Source: Anaerotruncus sp.
GTDB lineage: Bacteria; Bacillota; Clostridia; Oscillospirales; Ruminococcaceae
Reading direction: 5' to 3'
Assembly: GCA_021770005.1 (NCBI GenBank)
Contig: JAETRV010000013.1
Span: 1-59,540 of the forward strand
DNA: 59,540 bases
Each line of letters begins with the position of its first letter. Position 1 is the first letter of the stretch. Shown here in pieces: positions 41,590 through 49,226 of this stretch. The translations under genes and the position numbers were made by a program. The notes beneath the pieces were generated by a model. The model had not been told where the DNA came from, searched no databases, and saw nothing but the letters and a program-made list of their open reading frames with translations.

Positions 41590-44500
41590 ATGTCCAAAAA
41601 ATTGATCCGACAGGCTGCGCTCGACATTTCCCAGGCGATGTGTGGACGCGAGTTCTTGCAGCGGCTCTCGGCGACCAAAAAGTCGATGACCGCCCTGATG
41701 CATGATGCCGACTGGCCTGCCCTGCTGGGACAGGTTCTGCCGATTCAGGAGCGCTTGAACTGCGGGAAGGTGGCCAGCCTTGTCGGGGATCTGCTCAACC
41801 GGCTTTCCCCGGAGCCGGAGGAAGGATGGCTCGAGTTTACCTTCCTGTTCGCCCGCAACCTGATGTTCCCGGACGCGGGATTTGCCGCGCGCGCCAAAAA
41901 GCACAACGACGGCGCCCGGTTCCTGCTCCAGCTTTTGCAGGTGCTTTTTGACTACGAGAAGCAGGCGCTCCCATTCGACTGCCTGTATGATTTCAAGTTT
42001 GTCCCCGAAGAGGACCTAGCCGGATGCGACCACGCGCAGGACTACCGGCGCCTGCTCAAGATTTTCCGGGAGGAGTATGTCTATGAGCTTTTGCGGATCG
42101 CCCGCGAAGTGACCCCGTTCTGTCTGATGGAGCACGTGGTTGGGGTGCATCATGTGGCGATGACGGTCGCCTACGGGCTGCATGAGGCGGGCATCCCGGT
42201 CGACCTTGCGCTCGTCTCGGGCGCTGCCGCCGGGCACGACCTCGGCAAATTTGGCTGCAAGCCGGGAGAGCGGGTGCCCTATCTGCACTACTATTACACC
42301 GACCGGTGGTTCCTTGCGCACGATATCCCCACAATCGGCCATATCGCCGCCAATCATTCGACCTGGGACCTCGAGATCGAAAACCTGTCGGCCGAATCCC
42401 TGGCGCTGATCTATGCGGACTTCCGGGTCAAACAGAGCCGGGATAGCGAAGGCCGGGAGATCACCACGATCTACGATCTAGACGCCTCATTCCAGGTGAT
42501 CCTGGACAAACTGGACAACGTGGATGAGGCCAAGCGCCGCCGCTACCGGTTTGTCTATGACAAGCTGCACGATTTTGAAAACTACCTGCGCCAGCTGGGG
42601 GTGGACTTCGACCTTACCAACCGTCCGCTCTCGCCGCCGCCCCAGAAGAACGTCGCCCTGATGGATGCGGATGAGACGATCGACAAGCTGGTGCTGCTCT
42701 CGGTCGAGCACAACCTGGGCCTGATGCACAACCTAAGCAGCAACCGTCAGTTTGGGAATATCCTTGAAGCGGCCCGCAGCGAGAAGAACTGGGAACGGCT
42801 GCGCGCCTATCTGGACATCTTCGAGGAATACTCCACCTACCTCAGCCCCCACCAGAAAACGCAGGCGCTCTCGTTCCTCTATGAGCTGCTGATGCATCGA
42901 GAGGGGGACATCCGGCGGCAAGCGGCGGGGTTGATGGGGATTATCATTGCGCAGTTCCGGATGGGCTACCGCAAGGAGCTGCCCAAAGATGCGGTTATCG
43001 ATCCCAACGAACAGACCCCGTTCAGCCTCTGGGAAAAATATCTGGATATGCTCATCTTCCCTGACCACAAGATCACCGCCCAGCAGAAGAGCCGGATTGG
43101 CTATACGGTCAAGATCATCGTGGGGGCCACGCTGGATACCTGCCGGGAGGACGACGCGCCGGTCTTTCTGGGCAAGTTTATCCGCTATTACAGCGACCCC
43201 GAGCGGTATGATGAAGGGTCCGCCTTCGCGCTGCTCGACACGATGCTCTATCTGCCGCACGCGCTTTGCAGCCCGGAACTGATCGAGCGGTTGATTGCAT
43301 TTGCGGGTTACTTCCTCGGCAACGGGGTGGAACTGCGTCTGACCGCTGCGGCGATGCGGTTCCTCACCCAGCTCGCCTCGGTACTCGGCCAGGAGCACCC
43401 CTGTATTGGGATGCTTGGAGAGATGGTCAGCGGGCTGGATTGCCAACAGAATATCCCGATGCTCTTCCTACAGTATAAGGCCCTGCAAAGCCTCGGCCTT
43501 GATACCGCCATGCAGGAGGAGGCTCTCTACAGCCAGGACGTGTTCAGCGATATCTATCTAGACAACCTCAAGGCGGCTACCCCATGGATCATCAAGTCGA
43601 TCAATATTGAGGTACTGCTCGACCAGCTCACCCATGGCCAGCGGGAGCACATCCTGCACATCGCAACCCACCTTTCCAACCTGATTAAGGTCAGTGAGTG
43701 GGTGGTCGTCCGGCACGACGCCGGTTCCGCACTGCTCCGGGTCATGCCGCTGCTCTCGCTCGACCAGCGCAACGAGATCGCGGTTGAGCTTGCCAAAGGG
43801 CTGGAGGTCGGTGAATACGAGTTCTCGAAGTACATCCCCAACTATCTGGGCGAACTGGCCCTCTATCTGCACCCCAAGGAGCTGGACGAGCTGATTGTCC
43901 GTCTTGAGGAACTGCTCGGCAGCTCGAACGATTGGATTGTCTCGGTCTCGCTCAATACGCTCGGCGTGCTGCTCGAACACTATCCGGTCTATCAGGAGCG
44001 GTTTGTCCAGAGCGAAAGCGCGTTTGAGGCGCGCCGCCAGCACCTGCTCGGCTTGCTGCTCGACGGGCTTGCCAACTACCGCGAATCGGTCCGGCAGGAG
44101 GCGCTGCTGGTGATCGGCAAATCGATCTTCGGCACATCCAACCTTTCCCCCGAGGAGAAAACCAGTCTCTTTGCCCATTGCTATAAAAAGCTGGCCTTTT
44201 TAATCACCGAAAATCCGGGCGGCGGCCTTGCGTTCTTCTACCGCGCCGCGGCACTCTCACACATCTACCGGTTCATCGCGCTCCACCGGATTGATTACGG
44301 CTGCTTCAACTTCGAGCAGCGGCAGAAGGTTGCTTTCTTCCCCGGCACCTTTGACCCATTCACCCTCTCCCACAAGGGGATTGTGCGGGCGATCCGGGAC
44401 CTCGGGTTCGAGGTTTACCTTGCGATTGATGAATTTTCCTGGTCCAAAAAGACCCAGCCCCATCTGATCCGGCGGCAGATCGTCAGCATGTCGATTGCGG

Positions 44501-46446
44501 ATGAACTGCATGTCCAGCTCTTCCCGGACGATGTGCCGGTCAACATCGCCAATCCCGCCGATCTGCGGCGTCTGCGCGGGATGTTCCCCAACAAGGAGCT
44601 TTATATCGTGGTCGGCAGCGATGTGGTGCGCAATGCCTCCTCCTACCGCGCGTCCCCGTCTGCGGATTCGATCCATTCGATGAACCATATCGTGTTCCGG
44701 CGGATCAGCGGCGAGGAAGGGGACGAGGGCGAGCACGACCGCGCGGCGCTTTCGCTCATCACTGGCGAGGTGGTCGAGCTGACCCTGCCGCCCCATCTGG
44801 AGGACATCAGCTCGACCCGCATCCGCGAAAATATCGACCTCAACCGCGACATCTCCAACCTGATCGACCCGGCAGTACAGGAGTTTATCTACCAGAACAG
44901 CCTCTATCTGCGCGAACCGCAGTATAAACCGGTCATCCACGCCGACGAAATCCTGTTCGAGCGGGAGGATGATCCGCCGCCGGAGCTGCTGGCCGAGCTG
45001 GAACGTTCGGTGCTCGCCGACCGGGTAGGGGTTGAGCATATCTGCCAGAGCATCTCGGACAATGGGGACACCTTGATCCTGCTGCGGCATCTGGGCCAGC
45101 GCCGGCGGATCATCGGGTATGCCAGCCTGCGCCACATCACCAGCTCTGACCTGTTTTTTGCCCTGCACCGCGATGATTACGCGGATTACGTCCGCCGCCG
45201 CGCCTCGGGGAAAATCCTGCTGCTCACCGGTATCTACACCCAAATCACCGAAACCGCCTATGACCTGCCCCAGCTCCTGCTCACCGAGGCGCTCGCAACC
45301 TCGCTTGCGGAGAATTGCACCTATGCGGTCTTTTCCTCCTATGGAAGCGGTTCCCCCTCGTTTATCCATGAGATGCTCGAGCGGCAGGGGTTTGTGAAAG
45401 CGCCATGTTCGGACAAGGCCCCCAGCCCGCTCTATGTGGTCGATATGCGTGCACCGCTCGTGTTGATCCAGAATCTCGAGACCACCATCAAGGAGCCGTT
45501 CCGTTCCAACCAGCGGGTGTTGGAAGCGATTAAGGCCGCACATTACCGGCTCCAGCTCGCCACCACCCAAATTCAGCCGGGCAGTCTGGTGCTCTCGCTC
45601 TCGGCGGACATGATCCACCACCGGATGGTTGACAAGATCACCGCGCTCAACGGGGTTTCCAATACCCAGACCTTCCCCCGCAGGCTCGGAAAAAATATGT
45701 GTGTGCCGTTCGGCAAGATTCTGCGCGGTACGGTGGTGCCGAATACGGTCACCAAAACACTCCATACCGATAAGGTTTACACCCCCGACATTATCGACAA
45801 CTGCATCGAGGCGTTCCCCTACTATTCCCCGATTGAGAGCCAGGTCCGGACAATCAAGTCCTTCAACCGCCCGGTCATCCTGGTGGACAGCCTGCTGCAC
45901 GAGGGATACCGGATGCAGGCGCTCGACCCGCTCTTTATCAAGGAGGATATCCGCATCCGGATGCTGATGGTCGGGGTGCTCTCGGGCCGCGGGCGGGACC
46001 TGATGGCGATGCGCAACCGCCCAGTCGATTGCATCTACTATGTGCCAAACCTCAAATACTGGTTCGTGGAATCCACCCTCTATCCGTTTATCGGCGGCGA
46101 CACCGTCCGGCGGGAGACGATGCCGGTCGCGGGGCTGCTCCCGTCGGTCAACCGGATCCTTCCCTACTCGACCCCCTTCTTTGTCTCCGACTGTTCCCAT
46201 CTGGCGGCGTTCGAGTTTTCACGCTGCTGCATCGAAAATGCGCGGGATATCCTGACGGTGCTCGAGTCGGAATACCGCGAGCAATTTGGGCGCAACCTCA
46301 CCCTGAACCGGCTTTCTGAAGCGGTCATCCTGCCGCTCTGCCCCGATAAGGGCGCGTGCATGGCCTATGACCCCAACCTTTCCGCATCGGTCTACCTCGA
46401 AAACGACCTCGAAATGCTGATGCGTACCCGCAAACTGATGATCTAG
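41590..46446 (+). CDS. Giant multidomain protein: HD hydrolase, HEAT-like, NadD/CoaD-like, GNAT-like, PRTase-like
   Basis: A 1,618-residue cytoplasmic protein; GGAGGAAACCCT precedes ATG 41590. Regions in order: (a) helical start, 1-165; (b) HD phosphohydrolase, about 170-330, with HHVAMTVAYGLH (about 186), GHDLGKFG (HD at about 215-216) and HIAANHSTWD; (c) long helical, HEAT-like part, about 350-900; (d) nucleotidyltransferase, about 910-1115, with VAFFPGTFDPFTLSHKG (a T-x-S-H form of the HxGH site, closest to CoaD) and the closing ISSTRIREN typical of NadD; (e) GNAT-like region, about 1125-1290; (f) a region with PVILVDSLLHEGYRMQ at about 1428, resembling the PRPP loop of phosphoribosyltransferases, to the end. 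HD plus NadD recalls the YqeK-NadD pairing in NAD synthesis. The stop TAG is supplied by the end of a MITE. Combined function is unknown. Confidence 0.8.
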   Translation: MSKKLIRQAALDISQAMCGREFLQRLSATKKSMTALMHDADWPALLGQVLPIQERLNCGKVASLVGDLLNRLSPEPEEGWLEFTFLFARNLMFPDAGFAARAKKHNDGARFLLQLLQVLFDYEKQALPFDCLYDFKFVPEEDLAGCDHAQDYRRLLKIFREEYVYELLRIAREVTPFCLMEHVVGVHHVAMTVAYGLHEAGIPVDLALVSGAAAGHDLGKFGCKPGERVPYLHYYYTDRWFLAHDIPTIGHIAANHSTWDLEIENLSAESLALIYADFRVKQSRDSEGREITTIYDLDASFQVILDKLDNVDEAKRRRYRFVYDKLHDFENYLRQLGVDFDLTNRPLSPPPQKNVALMDADETIDKLVLLSVEHNLGLMHNLSSNRQFGNILEAARSEKNWERLRAYLDIFEEYSTYLSPHQKTQALSFLYELLMHREGDIRRQAAGLMGIIIAQFRMGYRKELPKDAVIDPNEQTPFSLWEKYLDMLIFPDHKITAQQKSRIGYTVKIIVGATLDTCREDDAPVFLGKFIRYYSDPERYDEGSAFALLDTMLYLPHALCSPELIERLIAFAGYFLGNGVELRLTAAAMRFLTQLASVLGQEHPCIGMLGEMVSGLDCQQNIPMLFLQYKALQSLGLDTAMQEEALYSQDVFSDIYLDNLKAATPWIIKSINIEVLLDQLTHGQREHILHIATHLSNLIKVSEWVVVRHDAGSALLRVMPLLSLDQRNEIAVELAKGLEVGEYEFSKYIPNYLGELALYLHPKELDELIVRLEELLGSSNDWIVSVSLNTLGVLLEHYPVYQERFVQSESAFEARRQHLLGLLLDGLANYRESVRQEALLVIGKSIFGTSNLSPEEKTSLFAHCYKKLAFLITENPGGGLAFFYRAAALSHIYRFIALHRIDYGCFNFEQRQKVAFFPGTFDPFTLSHKGIVRAIRDLGFEVYLAIDEFSWSKKTQPHLIRRQIVSMSIADELHVQLFPDDVPVNIANPADLRRLRGMFPNKELYIVVGSDVVRNASSYRASPSADSIHSMNHIVFRRISGEEGDEGEHDRAALSLITGEVVELTLPPHLEDISSTRIRENIDLNRDISNLIDPAVQEFIYQNSLYLREPQYKPVIHADEILFEREDDPPPELLAELERSVLADRVGVEHICQSISDNGDTLILLRHLGQRRRIIGYASLRHITSSDLFFALHRDDYADYVRRRASGKILLLTGIYTQITETAYDLPQLLLTEALATSLAENCTYAVFSSYGSGSPSFIHEMLERQGFVKAPCSDKAPSPLYVVDMRAPLVLIQNLETTIKEPFRSNQRVLEAIKAAHYRLQLATTQIQPGSLVLSLSADMIHHRMVDKITALNGVSNTQTFPRRLGKNMCVPFGKILRGTVVPNTVTKTLHTDKVYTPDIIDNCIEAFPYYSPIESQVRTIKSFNRPVILVDSLLHEGYRMQALDPLFIKEDIRIRMLMVGVLSGRGRDLMAMRNRPVDCIYYVPNLKYWFVESTLYPFIGGDTVRRETMPVAGLLPSVNRILPYSTPFFVSDCSHLAAFEFSRCCIENARDILTVLESEYREQFGRNLTLNRLSEAVILPLCPDKGACMAYDPNLSASVYLENDLEMLMRTRKLMI

Positions 46447-46501
46447 GGCTTGTTTGAAAATAGAGAAAAGACAGTCATTTCGATTTTTCAAACAGCCCCT
46501 A
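46444..46501. mobile_element. Fold-back MITE derivative, 58 bp, copy 1
   Basis: TAGGGCTTGTTTGAAAATAG at the left and ATTTTTCAAACAGCCCCTA at the right are the two ends of the 162-165 bp MITE with the interior reduced to about 20 bases. Its first three bases are the stop codon of the giant gene. Confidence 0.8.
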
Positions 46502-46505
46502 GGGA

Positions 46506-46707
46506 CAGCTTCCCGATCCTTTGCAGGGGGCTTTTTCACTTGCAAAAAGCCCCCTCTTGCCGCTTCGCGGCAATTCACCCGAAAAAAGCGCTTCACAGGA
46601 TAAAGTTTTCCGCTTGCTGCGGCAAGCGGCGAGGGCTCTGCCCCTCGACCCCGCGATTTTTTGAAAAAAATCGAGTAAAACTTTTGGTTTTGATTTTGGT
46701 TTTGATT
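46506..46707 (-). repeat. Palindromic mosaic (families B and A) with 12-bp tandem repeat
   Basis: Contains AGGGGGCTTTTT/AAAAAGCCCCCT, GCCGCTTCGCGGC, a CCGCTTGC/GCAAGCGG hairpin, then ggggctctgcccctcgaccc-like and CGATTTTTT/AAAAAATCG modules. It ends in GGTTTTGATTTT repeated 2.5 times (46685-46714). No gene here. Confidence 0.65.
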
Positions 46708-46765
46708 TTGGTTTGTTTGAAAATAGAGAAAAAGATGATCGTTTCAATTTTTCAAACAGCCCCTA
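46708..46765. mobile_element. Fold-back MITE derivative, 58 bp, copy 2
   Basis: Same length and ends as the copy 200 bases to the left (TGTTTGAAAATAGAGAAA and TTTTTCAAACAGCCCCTA); the leftmost six bases have decayed. It lies 31 bases before the next gene. Confidence 0.75.
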
Positions 46766-46796
46766 TAATCCATTTTGCACATTTTTTAAGGAGTGT

Positions 46797-48044
46797 ATGT
46801 CAATCATGTTTTATTACCAAAAAGACGGGCTGCTGCTTTGCAGCGCGCGTCAGGACCTTCCCTTTTCTACAATAGAACCGTCTGCGGATGTTTCCAAGGC
46901 AGTTTATCTGTTTGAAGCCGACCCGAAGTCCTGCCGCGCTTCGTTCGCGGTCGGTCATCCGGGGCAGCTCGTCCAGCCGGAGGACATCCGCTGGTTGGAC
47001 GCTTCCCGCCTGCCGGATGCAGACCCAGACCCGCTGCTCGGCCGTCTGATCCGGGAGCGGAAGCTTCGCGCGGTCAACTACCGTCACCCCCAATGGGAGA
47101 CGCTTGCCGCCTACACGCCGGATAAACGGAAAAAGCGGGTCAACGTCCTTGCTATTGGGGATGTTGGCAGCACCCTTTTGACCGGCCTGAAACTGCTCGG
47201 ACAGGATGTGATCTCGTCAATCGGCATCTGCGACCTTTCGGAAAAGACCACCGCACGTTGGGAATTTGAGATGAACCAGATTTCGCTGCCGTGGGCCTAC
47301 GACGCGATGCCCGAAGTCGAGGTGATCCCCCCGGAGCGGCTGTTTGACTGCGATCTGTTTGTATTCGTCGCATCCAAGGGGATTCCTCCGGTCGGGTCTG
47401 GGGTCAAGGACGTGCGGATGGCGCAGTTTGAGACCAATTCGAAGATCGTCGCCCATTACGCCCAACTGGCCCGGGAGCAGAAATTCAAAGGGCTGTGGGC
47501 CGCGGTGAGTGACCCGGTGGACCCGCTCGCCAAGACCGCCTATCTCGCCAGCAACCAGAATGAGGCTGGGGAGTTCGACGGGCAGGGCCTGCGCCCTGAA
47601 CAGATTCAGGGGTTTGGCTTGGGTGTGATGAACGCCCGCGCCGCCTATTTTGCCAAGCGCGACCCGCGGTTTTCCAGCTTCCTCACCGAGGGGAGGTCGT
47701 TCGGTCCGCATGGTCAGGAGCTTGTGGTTGCGAACTCGCTCGAACACTACGACGACGCACTCTCGCAGGAGCTGACCCATCTGGTGGTCACCGCCAACCT
47801 CAAGATGCGGGAGATCGGCTTCAAGCCGTATGTAGCGCCCGCGCTCTCCTCCGGGGCGCTTTCCCTGCTGCTGATGCTGCGCGGTGAGTGGCACTGCGGT
47901 TCGGTCTTTCTGGGCGGTATTTTTATGGGCGTCAAAAACCGCTACACCGCCACCGGCCTGGAAACCGAGCTGCTGCCTTCGATCCCTGACCCGCTGTTCG
48001 CGCGGATTCAGTATGCGGCGGACCACCTCGCAACGGTGATTTAA
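46797..48044 (+). CDS. Lactate/malate dehydrogenase-like NAD-binding protein
   Basis: A 415-residue protein. Residues 1-120 form an N-terminal extension absent from classical LDH (it ends near YTPDKRKKRVN). Then the Rossmann nucleotide loop VLAIGDVGSTLLTGLKLLG, WAAVSDPVDPL (compare the NPVD loop of LDH/MDH) and FGPHGQELV, keeping the catalytic-type His after GP. The family oxidises or reduces 2-hydroxyacids or related compounds. AAGGAG lies 3 bases before ATG 46797 and 12 before ATG 46806, so the start is uncertain. It is followed after 17 bases by a flavodoxin-like gene, indicating an operon. Confidence 0.75.
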   Translation: MSIMFYYQKDGLLLCSARQDLPFSTIEPSADVSKAVYLFEADPKSCRASFAVGHPGQLVQPEDIRWLDASRLPDADPDPLLGRLIRERKLRAVNYRHPQWETLAAYTPDKRKKRVNVLAIGDVGSTLLTGLKLLGQDVISSIGICDLSEKTTARWEFEMNQISLPWAYDAMPEVEVIPPERLFDCDLFVFVASKGIPPVGSGVKDVRMAQFETNSKIVAHYAQLAREQKFKGLWAAVSDPVDPLAKTAYLASNQNEAGEFDGQGLRPEQIQGFGLGVMNARAAYFAKRDPRFSSFLTEGRSFGPHGQELVVANSLEHYDDALSQELTHLVVTANLKMREIGFKPYVAPALSSGALSLLLMLRGEWHCGSVFLGGIFMGVKNRYTATGLETELLPSIPDPLFARIQYAADHLATVI

Positions 48045-48061
48045 CGGGGAGGCGTTTCGGA

Positions 48062-49129
48062 ATGAACCAGCCTCTGGTGCTGATCCGCCCCAGATGTGAG
48101 AATCCGGAGGCCGCCCGCCGTCTTTCCCAGGTGTTGTCCTATGCGCTTGAGGGGGTTGCTGCCCAGACGATCGAGTCGGCTTCCGCGCTTTCCCCGCTGA
48201 AAGGGAGATGCGTCCTGTTTGCAGTCGCGGTGGGAGAGACCGGCATCAATCTCGAATACTTTGCCATGCTGCAATGGATACGGGAGCATCCCGGCTGTCT
48301 GGAAGGGGCGGTCGGCGGTGTCCTGGTGGACGGCGCGGGTGAGCTTTACACCAAATCCGTCGGAAGCGAGCTGGTATTTACCGCGAACCTCGCTGGTTGT
48401 GCCTTTCCGGGCCGCCCGCTGGTCGAGGGGACCGGTTCGCTTGATAACTTTATCATCCTCTCCCGTACGATGGAGACCGACCGGTTCGGCGCCTATCTGC
48501 AATCGGCGCGTGAGCTGGTCGAGCGGATGCGCGCATTTGCCCCGCCGCGGTTTCAGCGCCCGAAGCTGCTCGCAGTGCATGCGTCCAGCCACAAGACCTC
48601 AAACACCCTTGCACTTTGGCGCCGGGTACAGGAGCAGATCGAGGATCGGTGCGAAATCAGCGAGTTCAACCTGCGCAACGGAGAAATTTCCGATTGTGCC
48701 GGATGCCCCTACACCATGTGCCTGCACTTCGGCGAGCAGGGCGGGTGTTTTTATGGAGGCGTGATGGTGGATGAAGTGTTCCCGGCTATCCGGCAGGCAA
48801 ACGCGCTGGTCATGCTTTGCCCCAATTACAACGACGCGCTCTCGGCCAATCTCACCGCGTTTATCAACCGCTTGACCGCCCTGTTCCGGCAGGTGCGGTT
48901 CTACGACAAAGCACTCTTCGCAATCGCGGTTTCTGGATACTCGGGCAACGACATCATCGCCCAACAGTTGATCTGCGCGCTGAACATGAACAAGACCTTT
49001 TATCTGCCCGCCCGTTTTGCAATGTTGGAAACCGCCAACCATGCCGGGGACGCCTGTAAACTCCCTGATATCGACCAGCGGATCGAGCAGTTTTCCCGGC
49101 GGCTCCTTGCAACGCTTTGTAATGGATGA
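48062..49129 (+). CDS. Flavodoxin-like NAD(P)H-dependent oxidoreductase with N-terminal extension
   Basis: A 355-residue protein. Residues 1-155 resemble a divergent flavodoxin-like or regulatory half. From about 160 a NADPH-dependent FMN-reductase domain follows: LLAVHASSHKTSNTLALW (phosphate-binding loop of FMN), ISDCAGCPYTMC (Cys-rich loop where relatives carry C.GC..C), LVMLCPNYNDALSANLTAFI and FAIAVSGYSGNDIIAQQL. The Cys set C-x2-C-x4-C could bind iron-sulfur or act in redox. GGGGAGG lies upstream of ATG 48062. Likely partner of the preceding dehydrogenase-like protein. Confidence 0.78.
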   Translation: MNQPLVLIRPRCENPEAARRLSQVLSYALEGVAAQTIESASALSPLKGRCVLFAVAVGETGINLEYFAMLQWIREHPGCLEGAVGGVLVDGAGELYTKSVGSELVFTANLAGCAFPGRPLVEGTGSLDNFIILSRTMETDRFGAYLQSARELVERMRAFAPPRFQRPKLLAVHASSHKTSNTLALWRRVQEQIEDRCEISEFNLRNGEISDCAGCPYTMCLHFGEQGGCFYGGVMVDEVFPAIRQANALVMLCPNYNDALSANLTAFINRLTALFRQVRFYDKALFAIAVSGYSGNDIIAQQLICALNMNKTFYLPARFAMLETANHAGDACKLPDIDQRIEQFSRRLLATLCNG

Positions 49130-49178
49130 CTGCGGAAATTTCGCCGCCTTTCGTTGCGGCGGCTTCACCGAAAAAACA

Positions 49179-49216
49179 AGCGCGCCCTCGACTTTGGTCG
49201 GGGGCGCGCTCGTTTC
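49179..49216. terminator. Bidirectional terminator between convergent operons
   Basis: AGCGCGCCCTCGAC / GTCGGGGGCGCGCT with a TTTG loop; T/A-rich flanks on both sides. Upstream (49136-49178) a further GCCGCC..GGCGGC hairpin resembles family B repeats. Confidence 0.75.
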
Positions 49217-49226
49217 ACTTGTGTGA

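Noticed and set aside
44257-46200. 647-codon open frame on the minus strand opposite the giant gene
   Set aside because: It mirrors a GC-rich coding strand, has no ribosome site or domain pattern, and the plus-strand frame has clear motifs throughout.
46450-46875. Open frames beginning MFENRE at 46450, 46713 and 59037
   Set aside because: These starts are encoded by MITE ends (TGTTTGAAAATAGAGAA) and recur wherever the element lies; they are not genes or true N-termini.
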